Source: Streptomyces sp. RB17 (GTDB lineage: Bacteria; Actinomycetota; Actinomycetes; Streptomycetales; Streptomycetaceae). From it: a DNA stretch of 64,000 bases. The notes beneath the pieces are model-generated. The model was given only the letters and a program-made list of their open reading frames with translations. It made no database searches and was not told the DNA's origin. The stretch spans positions 124,001 to 188,000 of the forward strand of contig NZ_WEGL01000011.1 in NCBI RefSeq assembly GCF_009604455.1, given 5' to 3'. The number at the start of each line of letters is the position of its first letter. The first letter of the stretch is position 1. Of this stretch, positions 8,773-17,455 are shown piece by piece. The position numbers and the translations under genes were made by a program.

Positions 8773-10773
8773 GTGACGCGGTCCCACGGCACGCTGGCAC
8801 ACCGGCTCATCGACGCTCATCTCGTCGACGGCCGCATGGTGCCGGGCCGCGAGATCGGGTTGCGGATCGACCAGACGCTCACCCAGGACGCCACCGGCAC
8901 CCTGGTGATGCAGGAGCTGGAGGCCCTCGGCCTGGACCGGGTCCGTACCGAGGTCAGCGTCCAGTACGTCGACCACAACCTGCTCCAGGCGGACGAGCGC
9001 AACGCCGAGGACCACGCCTTCCTCCGCTCCGCCTGCCGCCGCTTCGGCATCTGGTACTCCAAGCCCGGCAACGGCGTCTCGCACCCCACCCACATGCAGC
9101 GCTTCGGCGTCCCCGGCAAGACGCTCGCCGGATCCGATTCGCACACCTGCGCCGCCGGCTCGCTCGGCATGCTCGCGCTCGGCACCGGGGGCCTGGAGGT
9201 GGCGCTCGCCATGGCCGGACGGCCCCTGCACCTGACCATGCCGGAGATCTGGGGCGTCCGCCTGACCGGCCGGCTGCCCGAGTGGGTGAGCGCCAAGGAC
9301 GTGGTGCTGGAACTGCTGCGGCGCCACGGCGTCAAGGGAGCCGTCAACCGGATCCTGGAGTACCACGGCCCGGGCCTTGCGCACCTGACCGCCATGGACC
9401 GGCATGTCATCGCCAACATGGGCGCCGAACTGGGCGCGACCACCTCCGTCTTCCCCGCCGACGACGCGGTGCGCGCCTTCCTGCGCGCCGAGGACCGGGA
9501 AGCCGACTTCCGCGCGCTCGCCGCCGAGCCCGACGCGGTCTACGACCTGACCGAAGAGATCGACCTGGCCACGCTGGAACCGCTCATCGCCCGGCCCACC
9601 TCGCCCGGCAACGTCGTACCGGTGCACGAGGTCGCGGGCGAGCCGATCGGACAGGCCGTCATCGGCTCCTCCGCCAACCCCGGGCTGCGCGACCTCGCCG
9701 TCGCCGCCGCGATCGTCGCGGGCCGCCAGACCGACCCCGCGGTCAGCTTCGACGTCAATCCGGCCTCCCGGGAGATCCTCGCCGACCTCACCAGAACGGG
9801 CTCCGCCTTCGACCTGATCGCCGCCGGGGCCCGGATCCACCAGGCAGGCTGCCTCGGCTGCATCGGCATGGGCCAGGCCCCCGCTCCCGGCCGGAACAGT
9901 CTGCGCACCTTCCCGCGCAACTTCCCCGGCCGCTCCGGCACCGAACAGGACGCCGTCTGGCTGTGCTCCCCGGAGACGGCAGCCGTCTCCGCCCTCACCG
10001 GCGAGATCACCGACCCCCGCGACTGGGCGGCCGAGGAAGGCGTCCCCTACCCGCGGCTCGGCCTTCCCGGACACGCGTCGGTCAACCGCGCGATGTTCGA
10101 ACCCCCGCTGCCGCCCGAGCAGGCAGCCCGGGCCGGGCTGGAACGCGGCCCCAACATCTCCGGTCTGCCCGACTTCGACCCGCTGCCCGACGAACTGACC
10201 GGCCCGGTCCTCCTCAAGTGCGGCGACGACGTCTCCACCGACGAGATCTCCCCGGCCGGGGCGAAAGCGCTGCCGTACCGCTCCAACATCCCCAAACTGG
10301 CCGAGTTCACCTTCACCCGCATCGACCCCGACTACCCGCGGCGCGCCGCCGACCTGGCCGGCGACGGCCGTCCCGGCGCGCACTTCGTCGTCGGAGGCGA
10401 GAACTACGGCCAGGGCTCCTCCCGCGAGCACGCCGCCATCACCCCCCGCCACCTCGGCCTGCGCGCGGTCGTCGCCAAGTCCTACGCCCGCATCCACTGG
10501 CAGAACCTGACCAACTTCGGTGTGCTGCCGCTGGAATTCGACGACCCGGGGGACTACGACCGCATCGACACCGGCGACCGGCTACGGCTGGAGCATCTCC
10601 ACACCGCCCTGGCCCCGGGAACCGAGCCCCGTCTGCGGCTGCACAACACGACCAAGGACGAGACGTACCTGGTCCGCCATCACCTCTCCGACGGCCGCCG
10701 GCGCACCGTACTCGCCGGCGGCACCATCGCGGCCCTCGCCCGGGAGGAGCAACAGAACCCGGGAGGCGGCTGA
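8773..10773 (+). CDS. aconitate hydratase family protein
   Basis: The 666-residue protein is a [4Fe-4S] dehydratase of the putative-aconitase subgroup (about 650 residues), shorter than the roughly 900-residue AcnA. It keeps DQTLTQDATGT and VSVQYVDHN near residues 33-70, GSDSHTC at 120-126, the cluster motif GCLGCIG, and the C-terminal swivel signature GENYGQGSSREHAA. Expected chemistry is citrate/isocitrate-type isomerisation, but the subgroup's substrate is not certain. GTG 8773 abuts GGAAGG, giving almost no spacing, so the start is uncertain by some codons. It ends two bases before the convergent DUF2267 gene. Confidence 0.88.
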   Translation: MTRSHGTLAHRLIDAHLVDGRMVPGREIGLRIDQTLTQDATGTLVMQELEALGLDRVRTEVSVQYVDHNLLQADERNAEDHAFLRSACRRFGIWYSKPGNGVSHPTHMQRFGVPGKTLAGSDSHTCAAGSLGMLALGTGGLEVALAMAGRPLHLTMPEIWGVRLTGRLPEWVSAKDVVLELLRRHGVKGAVNRILEYHGPGLAHLTAMDRHVIANMGAELGATTSVFPADDAVRAFLRAEDREADFRALAAEPDAVYDLTEEIDLATLEPLIARPTSPGNVVPVHEVAGEPIGQAVIGSSANPGLRDLAVAAAIVAGRQTDPAVSFDVNPASREILADLTRTGSAFDLIAAGARIHQAGCLGCIGMGQAPAPGRNSLRTFPRNFPGRSGTEQDAVWLCSPETAAVSALTGEITDPRDWAAEEGVPYPRLGLPGHASVNRAMFEPPLPPEQAARAGLERGPNISGLPDFDPLPDELTGPVLLKCGDDVSTDEISPAGAKALPYRSNIPKLAEFTFTRIDPDYPRRAADLAGDGRPGAHFVVGGENYGQGSSREHAAITPRHLGLRAVVAKSYARIHWQNLTNFGVLPLEFDDPGDYDRIDTGDRLRLEHLHTALAPGTEPRLRLHNTTKDETYLVRHHLSDGRRRTVLAGGTIAALAREEQQNPGGG

Positions 10774-10775
10774 CC

Positions 10776-11210
10776 TCAGGCGGTGGTCGGCTGGAGGAGG
10801 AGCGTGCGGATGTCGTGGGGGAGTTGCTCCAGTGCCGACTCCAGTTGCCCGGGCGAGACGTGTGCGCGTACGACGGCGGTGACGGCGGGAACGATCCGCG
10901 GCACGTCCTCGGCGGAGACCTTCGCTTCCTGGACGAACCGGTTCACGTAGGCCTCGCGGTCGTACTTGACCGGTACGGTGCTGGGGTTCCAGCCGTCGTA
11001 GTAGGCGCCCCGCAGCAGCTCGGGGAGCTGCGCCGCGAAATGGGCGGCCACGTCGACGGTGACCCGGTCGCGGAGCGTGTGCAGCCAGGTGCGCAGCACC
11101 CGGTGGGCCAGGTGGCGGTCCTCGGTCCCGAGGGCTTCGCACACCGCCTTCAGCCAGATGTTGGCGCTGTGGATGGCGTGCTCGAAGTCGGGTGGATGTG
11201 TCTGACGCAT
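10776..11210 (-). CDS. DUF2267 domain protein
   Basis: The 144-residue protein matches the DUF2267 pattern: alternating amphipathic helices with an LRTWLHTLRDRVTVDVAAHF core, then AAQLPELLRGAYYDGW (residues about 60-75), and a C-terminal half repeating the helical layout. Biochemical role unknown. In streptomycetes such genes often occur with stress-type genes, and here it adjoins the VOC protein gene. It is convergent with the aconitase-family gene. Confidence 0.8.
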   Translation of the reverse strand: MRQTHPPDFEHAIHSANIWLKAVCEALGTEDRHLAHRVLRTWLHTLRDRVTVDVAAHFAAQLPELLRGAYYDGWNPSTVPVKYDREAYVNRFVQEAKVSAEDVPRIVPAVTAVVRAHVSPGQLESALEQLPHDIRTLLLQPTTA

Positions 11211-11351
11211 CGTTCTTGCCTTTCCTGGCCTTCGCGGGTGTCCGGCGCGGGGTGCACACGAGGTGCACGCGTGGCTGAAGTTTCCTGCCCTGGGTTTCCC
11301 TGCTGGTGCGGACGAAACCGGTCGGCGGCCGGGCCACCGGCCGGCGGGACG

Positions 11352-12161
11352 TCAGTGCCGCCGACGCGACACCACCGTGAACTGGGCGCCGTCGGGGTCG
11401 CGCAGTACGGCCTCCCGCTCGCCCTCCGCCAGGACGCTGCCCCCGTGCTTCTCCGCGGCCCGGACACAGGGGCCCACCTCGGGCACGGCGAAGTGGACCT
11501 GCCAGTGCGGCCGGACCGAAGGATCGGGTGGCACATCCACCGCGCCCGACCCGATGCGGGCCACGACGTCGCCCCGGCTGCGCAGCCGGACCTCGTCACC
11601 CGTGTACTCGACCTCGCAGCAGCCCGGGAGGCCCGAGGCCCAGTCGAGGATCTCACCGTAGAAGATCGCCGCGTCGAAGGCGTCACGGGTGTGCAGGGCG
11701 ACGAAGGTGGATGCCGCCCGCCGCCACGCCTCCCACCCGGTGACGAGTTGCCCCTGCCAGATCCCGAACCGGGCCCCGTCGCGGTCGGCGAGCAGCGCCG
11801 CCCTTCCGGGAGGCAGAGAGATCGGCCCGACCGCCACGGTCCCGCCGCGCTCGCGGACGCGGGCCACGGCCACGTCGGCGTCCGGTACGGCGAAGTACGG
11901 CGTCCAGGCCACGGCCATCTGCCACACGGAGGCCATCCCCGCGATCCCCGCGACGGGCACTCCGTCCGCCAACGCGGTCCGGAACCGTTCGCCCAGTCTG
12001 GCGTTGCGCCAGCGCCAGCCCATCACGGCCCCGTAGAAGTCCTGCGTGGCGTCGAGATCGCGGCTGGTCAGGCTCACCCAGCACGGCACGCCGAACACGG
12101 AACGTGTGTCGACGACGTCCGCCGCACCGGAGGAATGAGTCGTGCCGTGGTTCATGGCCAT
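11352..12161 (-). CDS. two-domain VOC (glyoxalase/bleomycin-resistance) protein
   Basis: About 269 residues form two tandem VOC modules. The first starts at VFGVPCWVSLTSRDLDATQDFYGAV and closes at LLADRDGARFGIWQ. The second runs from STFVALHTRDAFDAAIFYGEIL to VLRDPDGAQFTVV. Such pairs fold into one glyoxalase-like metal or ligand site and include resistance proteins and dioxygenase-like enzymes. Substrate unknown. ATG 12161 and ATG 12155 are both possible starts. Neither has a strong ribosome binding site. Confidence 0.8.
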   Translation of the reverse strand: MAMNHGTTHSSGAADVVDTRSVFGVPCWVSLTSRDLDATQDFYGAVMGWRWRNARLGERFRTALADGVPVAGIAGMASVWQMAVAWTPYFAVPDADVAVARVRERGGTVAVGPISLPPGRAALLADRDGARFGIWQGQLVTGWEAWRRAASTFVALHTRDAFDAAIFYGEILDWASGLPGCCEVEYTGDEVRLRSRGDVVARIGSGAVDVPPDPSVRPHWQVHFAVPEVGPCVRAAEKHGGSVLAEGEREAVLRDPDGAQFTVVSRRRH

Positions 12162-12550
12162 CGCGCCCAGGTCTCGTACACCGGCAGCCACCGCTCTGAC
12201 GGGCGGCTGCTGTGAGTGCAGTGTCCATTGTCGCCGGTTCCGCGGCGGCCGCGCACCATGGAGAGAGCCGTTCGGCCCATTCGCCGGAACCGAACCGCGA
12301 GGACGCCCCGGGCGCGCCGGCGTGCGGTTGCGCGACGGTGACGCACGGGTGAGGGTGGTCGTGCTCGCGCCCGCGATCGTCCACCCACTGTCGCCGACGG
12401 CGTTCGACGGGCGCGAGCGGCAGCATCGGCCTGCTGCTCGTCGGGGCGGACGCATAAAATGGGCAGGCCGGAAGAGCACCGCCTTCGCCGCGGGAGAGCT
12501 GTCCACCCGGTCACGGCCTGGGCGGCCGACCGATCTGGAAGGGCACCGCC
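12162..12550. other. divergent intergenic region
   Basis: These 389 bases lie between the VOC gene and the DUF488 gene and carry their promoters. I recognise no gene. GGAAGG at 12538-12543 is the ribosome binding site of the DUF488 gene. Confidence 0.5.
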
Positions 12551-12913
12551 ATGGCCAAACAGATCGCCTACCGCAGGGTCTACGAGGAGACCGAGCCGCA
12601 GGACGGGAAGCGTGTGCTCGTCGATCGGGTCTGGCCCCGGGGCATGCGCAAGGACGATGCGCACCTGGACGAGTGGCTGCGCGACATCGCCCCGTCGACC
12701 GAACTCCGCAAGTGGTACGGCCACGAGCCCAGCCGCTTCACGGAGTTCCGCCGCCGCTACCTGGCGGAACTGCGTGATGCCGGGCACCGCGAGGCGGCCG
12801 GGCATCTGCGGGCCCTGGCGGCGCACGACAAGCTCTTGCTGCTGACCGCCACGAAGGACCTGGACCACAGCCAGGCCGCCGTCCTGGCCGAGTGGCTGAC
12901 CGGGAAAAAGTGA
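12551..12913 (+). CDS. DUF488 family protein
   Basis: The 120-residue protein has the DUF488 hallmarks: VLVDRVWPRGMRKD (residues about 24-37), W-L-R-DIAPSTELRKWYGHEP (46-65) and a C-terminal LLLLTATKDLDHSQA. The family is small, cytoplasmic and of unknown biochemistry. The ATG has GGAAGG seven bases upstream. It stands alone between divergent and convergent neighbours. Confidence 0.88.
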   Translation: MAKQIAYRRVYEETEPQDGKRVLVDRVWPRGMRKDDAHLDEWLRDIAPSTELRKWYGHEPSRFTEFRRRYLAELRDAGHREAAGHLRALAAHDKLLLLTATKDLDHSQAAVLAEWLTGKK

Positions 12914-12974
12914 TCAACACCTCCGGCCGGGCGGACGCGCGCCGCCGGAAGCAGCCGTCGGGCAGGAGAAGCCG

Positions 12975-14780
12975 TCAGGACAGGTCGCGCAGGGCCCTGC
13001 CGAGCAGGGCCACGCCCTCGGCGATGACTCCCGGCGCGGTGGCCGCGTAGCCGAGGACGAGGCCGGGCGGGCCGGGCAACTGCCGGTGCCAGGACAACGG
13101 TTGGCACTTCACGCCCCGGGCCAGTGCGGCGGCGGCGAGTTCGGTGTCGGGGACGTCCGCGGTGTACGTGACCGTCAGATGCAGGCCCGCCGCGGCGCCG
13201 TGCACGGTCCCGCCGGGCAGATGCCGGGCGAGCGCGGCGATCATCGCGTCGCGGCGGTCGCGATGCCGGCGCCGCAACAGCCGCAGCTGCCGCTCCAGCC
13301 CACCGGAGTCCATCAGCTGGGCGAGCACCAGCTGCGGCAGCACCGCGTTGCCCAGGTCGTTGAACCGCTTGGCGTCGACCAGGTCCGTGCGATAGCGGGG
13401 CGGGGCCACCAGCCAGCCGATGCGCAGCGCCGGAGCGAGCAGCTTCGACACGCTGCCCATGTAGCACACGCGGTCGGCCAGCAGCGCCCGCAGCGCGGGG
13501 ACCGGCGGCCGGTCGTAGCGGTGCTCGGCGTCGTAGTCGTCCTCCAGGATCAGCCCGCCGTCCCGTGCCCAGCCCAGCAGCTCACGCCGGCGCTCGCCGC
13601 TGGTCACCACGCCGGTCGGGAACTGGTGGGCCGGTGTGAGCAGCACCGCGCGGGCGCCGGTCGAGCGCAGCGCGTCCACCCGCACCCCGTCCCCGTCGAC
13701 CGGCACCGGCGGGGTGTCGAGGCCCCCGTTGCGCAGATGCTGGCGGCCGCCGAGCGAGCCGGGGTCCTCCACCGCGACGGCGTCGATCCCGTCCGCCCGC
13801 AGCACCTGGTGCAGCAGCGTGAGCGCCTGGGCGGTGCCGGCCACGATCAGCACCTCGTCCGGCTCCACCCGTACGCCCCGCATCCGCGCGAGCCAGTCGG
13901 CGACGGCCCGTCGCAGCGCGGGAGCGCCACGGGGGTCGCCGTAGCCGAGGTGCTCGGCGGACAGCGCCGCGAGCACGGCACGCTCGGCACGCAGCCAGGC
14001 GGTACGCGGAAAGGCGGCGAGGTCCGGCCGCCCCGGAGTGAGATCGACGTCGGCCGGCGCCTCCCGCAACGCGTCGAAGGCGTCGGCCCCCGGGGCCCGG
14101 AGGAACGGCGTCGAGGGTGCGGAGCGGCGTGTGGGGGCGGAGGCAGGGGGCAGGGGGCGGGGTCCGTGCGGGGTCGATGGGGGGTACTGCCCGGTGGCGG
14201 GAGGTGCACCGGGGGTGTGTCGGGACGTTGTGCCGGGGGCACGCGAGGACGGTGTCCCGGGTGCGGGGTGAGACATGGTCCCGAGCGGGCCGCACGCTAC
14301 GGTGCCGGCCACGCCGGCCATGCCGGTGCCCGGTGTCCGGGACGCGTCGGCCGGCGGAGCCGCTGACGTCCTGGGGAGGGCTCTGCCGAGTGCCGCGTCC
14401 CCAGGCACCTTCGCCGACGCCCAGCCTTCCGCAGCCCCGCCGCCGCGAACGCCCCGTGCCGGAGCGAACGGTGCCGCCACCACCACCGTGCCCCCGCGGC
14501 GGCGGCCCTCCAGATGGCCGTCCTCGGCGAGGCGGCGGTACGCCTCGGTGATCACCCCACGGGAGACATGGAGTTCGGTGGCCAGCACCCGGGTGGGCGG
14601 GAGTCTGGTGCCGACCGCCAGACGGCCGTCCGCTATCGCCTGCCGCAGCCGTCCGGCCAGCCACTCGGCCTTTCCGCCGGCGGGCACGTCACCGGCCGCG
14701 AGCTGCAGGAAGTCCGAGCCCCGGCCCGGGAGTTCACCCGCGCCGGCCGGCACCGCTCGCTTCTCGTCCACCGTGCTCAT
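12975..14780 (-). CDS. MocR/PdxR-type GntR regulator with PLP aminotransferase-like domain
   Basis: The 601-residue regulator combines an N-terminal GntR winged helix (LAGRLRQAIADGRLAVGTRLPPTR, LHVSRGVITEAYRRLAEDGHLE, residues about 42-100) with a fold-type I aminotransferase-like domain. The PLP-binding Lys lies in GSVSKLLAP (Lys446), with DDYDAEHRYD upstream. MocR proteins usually sense PLP or amino-acid derivatives and often control a neighbouring gene. The family is typically 450-500 residues. Here the linker between domains (about 115-235) is a Pro/Thr/Ser/Gly-rich expansion of roughly 100 residues. The B3/B4 gene ends 17 bases upstream in the same direction. Confidence 0.9.
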   Translation of the reverse strand: MSTVDEKRAVPAGAGELPGRGSDFLQLAAGDVPAGGKAEWLAGRLRQAIADGRLAVGTRLPPTRVLATELHVSRGVITEAYRRLAEDGHLEGRRRGGTVVVAAPFAPARGVRGGGAAEGWASAKVPGDAALGRALPRTSAAPPADASRTPGTGMAGVAGTVACGPLGTMSHPAPGTPSSRAPGTTSRHTPGAPPATGQYPPSTPHGPRPLPPASAPTRRSAPSTPFLRAPGADAFDALREAPADVDLTPGRPDLAAFPRTAWLRAERAVLAALSAEHLGYGDPRGAPALRRAVADWLARMRGVRVEPDEVLIVAGTAQALTLLHQVLRADGIDAVAVEDPGSLGGRQHLRNGGLDTPPVPVDGDGVRVDALRSTGARAVLLTPAHQFPTGVVTSGERRRELLGWARDGGLILEDDYDAEHRYDRPPVPALRALLADRVCYMGSVSKLLAPALRIGWLVAPPRYRTDLVDAKRFNDLGNAVLPQLVLAQLMDSGGLERQLRLLRRRHRDRRDAMIAALARHLPGGTVHGAAAGLHLTVTYTADVPDTELAAAALARGVKCQPLSWHRQLPGPPGLVLGYAATAPGVIAEGVALLGRALRDLS

Positions 14781-14797
14781 GCTGTCATGCGCCGGGT

Positions 14798-15499
14798 TCA
14801 GCCGCCGAAGACGAAGTCCGGCGTGGCCTGGGTGAGCACGGCCGTCTCCGTGACGACCCCCCAGTGCGCCGCCACCTCCGCCTCGACCGTCTTCAGCAGC
14901 TCCGGCACGCTCTCCGCCCCGCCGTCGTGCATGGCCTCCGCCACCACCAGCACCCGGCGGGTGTGCTCGCCGACCGCCGAGTGGCCGCTCTGCCGGTGAG
15001 TCCAGCGCCGGGCGTGCGCGCGGCCCGCGGAGTCGACGAAGGTCACCTCGCCGGGCGCGGGATGCTCGACACCGCCGCCGAACGCCGTGTATGTCTCGTC
15101 CCCGCCGGCCGGCCGCACCTCCAGCAGCGGCCCGGTGATCCGGTCGACATCGAGGACCGCCACCGGGATCGCGTACGCCACCGACAGCGCGTTGCACAGG
15201 TCGACCAGCGGATGGATGCGCGGCAGCGTCCCCTCCTTCCGCAGCCGCCGCAGGAGCGACTCCGAGGCGCACCGGTACTGCGTCGGCTTCACTCCCGTAC
15301 GGCTGAACGTCCGCCGCCAGGCCAGCACTTCGGGGAACTCGCCCTCGGTGGCGCCGGTCAGCCGGGCCAGGGCGCGGGCGGTGTACTCGGCGGCGCGCGG
15401 CCCGGTGTCCACACCGGCGCTCACGCCGTCGGCGTACAGCGCGCCGGAGGCCAGTTCGGGAAACGTGGCCCAGACGGTGTCCGCGTGCCGGAATCGCAT
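14798..15499 (-). CDS. B3/B4 tRNA-binding domain protein
   Basis: The 233-residue protein resembles stand-alone B3/B4 domains, named from the beta subunit of phenylalanyl-tRNA synthetase. Core segments are FSRTGVKPTQYRCASESLLRR and PRIHPLVDLCNALSVAYAIPV, then a GGGVEHPAPGEVTFVD region and the hydrophobic ending VVAEAMHDGG. Stand-alone members have been discussed as possible editing factors, and the function here is unknown. ATG 15499 has GAGGAGG eight bases upstream, which decides the start over in-frame upstream options. It precedes the MocR gene and may be co-transcribed with it. Confidence 0.8.
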   Translation of the reverse strand: MRFRHADTVWATFPELASGALYADGVSAGVDTGPRAAEYTARALARLTGATEGEFPEVLAWRRTFSRTGVKPTQYRCASESLLRRLRKEGTLPRIHPLVDLCNALSVAYAIPVAVLDVDRITGPLLEVRPAGGDETYTAFGGGVEHPAPGEVTFVDSAGRAHARRWTHRQSGHSAVGEHTRRVLVVAEAMHDGGAESVPELLKTVEAEVAAHWGVVTETAVLTQATPDFVFGG

Positions 15500-15602
15500 G
15501 GTCAGGGACCTCCTCGGGTTCGGGAGCACCACCTTGCCGCGCCGGTGGTCCAGTCACCAGAGCCAAAGCCGGCACATGCCACCGGTCCATAACCAGCCAC
15601 CC

Positions 15603-15690
15603 GGGCCACCCGGCACCCGGGCCACCCGGCACCCGGGCCACCCGGCACCCGGGCCACCCGGCACCCGGGCCACCCGGGCCACCCGGGCCA
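15603..15690. repeat. 16-bp tandem repeat, then 9-bp units
   Basis: GGGCCACCCGGCACCC occurs four times in perfect tandem (15603-15666). It is followed by three GGGCCAC-type 9-base units up to about 15690. Confidence 0.92.
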
Positions 15691-15822
15691 CGGGGTCACC
15701 TGGGTCATCCGGCCACCGGGTCACCCGGGCCATCGGGTCATCCGGCCACCGCGTTATCCGGCCACCGGGTCATCCTGGGCCCCGGTCATCCGGCCGCGGG
15801 GTCATCCGGCCATCGGGTCACT

Positions 15823-15936
15823 GGGCCATCGGGTCATCCGGCCACCAGTCATCCGGCCACGGGGTCGTCCGGGCACCGGCGGACCCGGGCCATCGGGTCA
15901 TCCGGCCGCCCGGGCCACGCGGCCGCCCGGCCACCG
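15823..15936. repeat. 114-bp imperfect duplication, copy A
   Basis: This segment recurs at 16081-16194, offset by 258 bases. By eye there are about five base differences in 114. It begins GGGCCATCGGGTCATCCGGC in both copies. Confidence 0.88.
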
Positions 15937-16091
15937 GGTCATCCGGCCATCGGGTCCGGGCCATCGGGCGGCCACCGGGTCATCCGGCCATCGGGTCCGG
16001 GCCATCGGGCGGCCACCGGGTCATCCGGCCATCGGGTCCGGGCCATCGGGCGGCCACCGGGTCATCCGGCCATCGGGTCCGGGCCATCGGG
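15929..16091. repeat. 41-bp tandem repeat, about four copies
   Basis: A 41-base unit beginning GGCCACCGGGTCATCCGGCC is repeated head to tail at 15929-15969, 15970-16010 and 16011-16051, with a nearly full fourth copy from 16052. The copies look identical, suggesting recent expansion. Confidence 0.93.
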
Positions 16092-16194
16092 TCATCCGGC
16101 CACCAGCCATCCGGCCACGGGGTCATCCGGGCACCGGCGGACCCGGGCCGTCGGGTCATCCGGCCGCCCGAACCACGCGGCCGCCCGGCCACCG
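16081..16194. repeat. 114-bp imperfect duplication, copy B
   Basis: This is the second copy of the segment at 15823-15936. The 41-bp array lies between the two copies. Confidence 0.88.
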
Positions 16195-16401
16195 AGTCGC
16201 GGCCACCGGGTTACCCGGGTCATCCGGTCAAACGGTCGGCCATCCGCCCGTCCTGCCGAGCAGGGGGCCGACCGGTGCGCCTGCTCGGCAGGGCGGTGGG
16301 ACTTGCCGGATGTCGCCCCGCCGGCGGACCCCGGGCCGTGGCCCCCGCGTCCCGCGTGACATCATCGGCCGCGGTCCGAACGCCGTCGTACGAGGAACAC
16401 G

Positions 16402-17289
16402 ATGAACCCCGCTCTCACCGTCACCCCGGCGGTCGGTGCCGCGCTGCTGGACGACTTCTCGCTGGAGATGACCGGCAAGGACGTCCCCCGGCTGGAGGAG
16501 GCGCAGGGCAGCATCCCGCGGGGCACCCGGATCAACATCACCTTCCTCGCCGGCGAGGACCTCGGCATGCGGCTGGCGGCCGCCCGCGCGGTCAAACGGC
16601 TCGGGTTCGTCCCCGTGCCGCACATCTCCGCCCGGCGCCTGCCCTCCCGCGCCGCCCTGGAGGAGTTCCTGTCCGGGCTGGCCGAGGACGGCACCGCCGA
16701 GAACGTCTTCGTCGTCGGCGGCGACCCCGCCCGCCCCGAGGGTCCCTACCCGGACGCCCTCGCCGTCCTGCGCACCGGCCTGCTCCAGCGCCACGGCGTC
16801 CGGCACATCGGCATCAGCGGCTACCCGGAGGGCCACCCCGCGATAGCCGACGGCACGCTGTGGTCGGCGCTCACCGACAAGGCTGCGGCCATCGGGGCGC
16901 ACCGGTTCGGCGGTGACGTCATCACCCAGTTCGGCTTCGACGTCGACCCCGTCCTCGGCTGGCTGGAGGCCGCCCGCGCCCGGGGCGTACACCTGCCCGT
17001 ACGCATCGGCGTGCCCGGACCGGCGGGCGTACGCCGGCTGCTCGGCTACGCCACCCGGTTCGGCGTCGCGACCAGCGCCTCCGTCGCCCGCAAGTACGGC
17101 TTCTCGCTGACCAACCTCATGGGCACGACCGGCCCGGACCGCTTCCTGCACGCGCTCGCCCGCCGCTACGACCCCGAACTGCACGGCGTCGTGAAGCTGC
17201 ACTTCTACACGTTCGGCGGGCTGCGCCACACCGCCGAGTGGATCACCGGCTTCCGGCAGGCCACCGCCCTGGGCACGCCCGCGCCGTGA
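16402..17289 (+). CDS. methylenetetrahydrofolate reductase-like protein
   Basis: The 295-residue protein has the MTHFR TIM-barrel pattern. NITFLAGEDL is near 50-59, a FVPVPHISARRL segment follows, then FVVGGDPARPEGPYPDAL (the folate/FAD region), and GADVITQF-type residues read GGDVITQFGFDVDPV. The family reduces 5,10-methylene-THF to 5-methyl-THF with FAD. This one is closer to the MetF-like paralogues found outside methionine operons, so a role in one-carbon catabolism is possible. No sulfur or folate genes adjoin it. Confidence 0.82.
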   Translation: MNPALTVTPAVGAALLDDFSLEMTGKDVPRLEEAQGSIPRGTRINITFLAGEDLGMRLAAARAVKRLGFVPVPHISARRLPSRAALEEFLSGLAEDGTAENVFVVGGDPARPEGPYPDALAVLRTGLLQRHGVRHIGISGYPEGHPAIADGTLWSALTDKAAAIGAHRFGGDVITQFGFDVDPVLGWLEAARARGVHLPVRIGVPGPAGVRRLLGYATRFGVATSASVARKYGFSLTNLMGTTGPDRFLHALARRYDPELHGVVKLHFYTFGGLRHTAEWITGFRQATALGTPAP

Positions 17290-17455
17290 TGCACCCGCGG
17301 GCCGGCCAGGTCACCCGCACCCCGCACCCCGGCCCGCCCCCCACGAACGCACGCACGCACGCACGGCCGGCCGGATCGGAACCCCACCAGGCCCGCGAAC
17401 GCTGGTGTCGGATTTCCGCCAGCGATTGCCGCCCCGGGTGGCGGATGCTGGACGC

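Larger units (their letters stand above)
15500..16401. other. repeat-rich non-coding region
   Basis: This is 902 bases between divergent genes. From about 15600 to 16240 it is built almost entirely of short degenerate units (GGGTCATCCGGCCAC-like and GGGCCACCCGGCACCC). Both strands remain open for long distances only because the repeats lack stop codons. The last 150 bases upstream of 16402 are normal sequence and should hold the promoter of the reductase gene. Confidence 0.75.

Noticed and set aside
8700..12215. Very long open frame out of phase with the aconitase gene
   Set aside because: Arg/Pro/Ala-rich translation typical of a shifted high-GC frame, and several real genes on both strands lie within it.
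15823..16194. CRISPR-like direct repeats
   Set aside because: The units are contiguous or imperfect, without unique spacers of constant length and without cas genes.
15087..16916. Long open + strand frame through the repeat field
   Set aside because: It overlaps the antisense of the B3/B4 gene and the true MTHFR gene, and is open only because the repeats have no stops.
17347..17362. ACGC microsatellite
   Set aside because: Only four units; too short to be informative.
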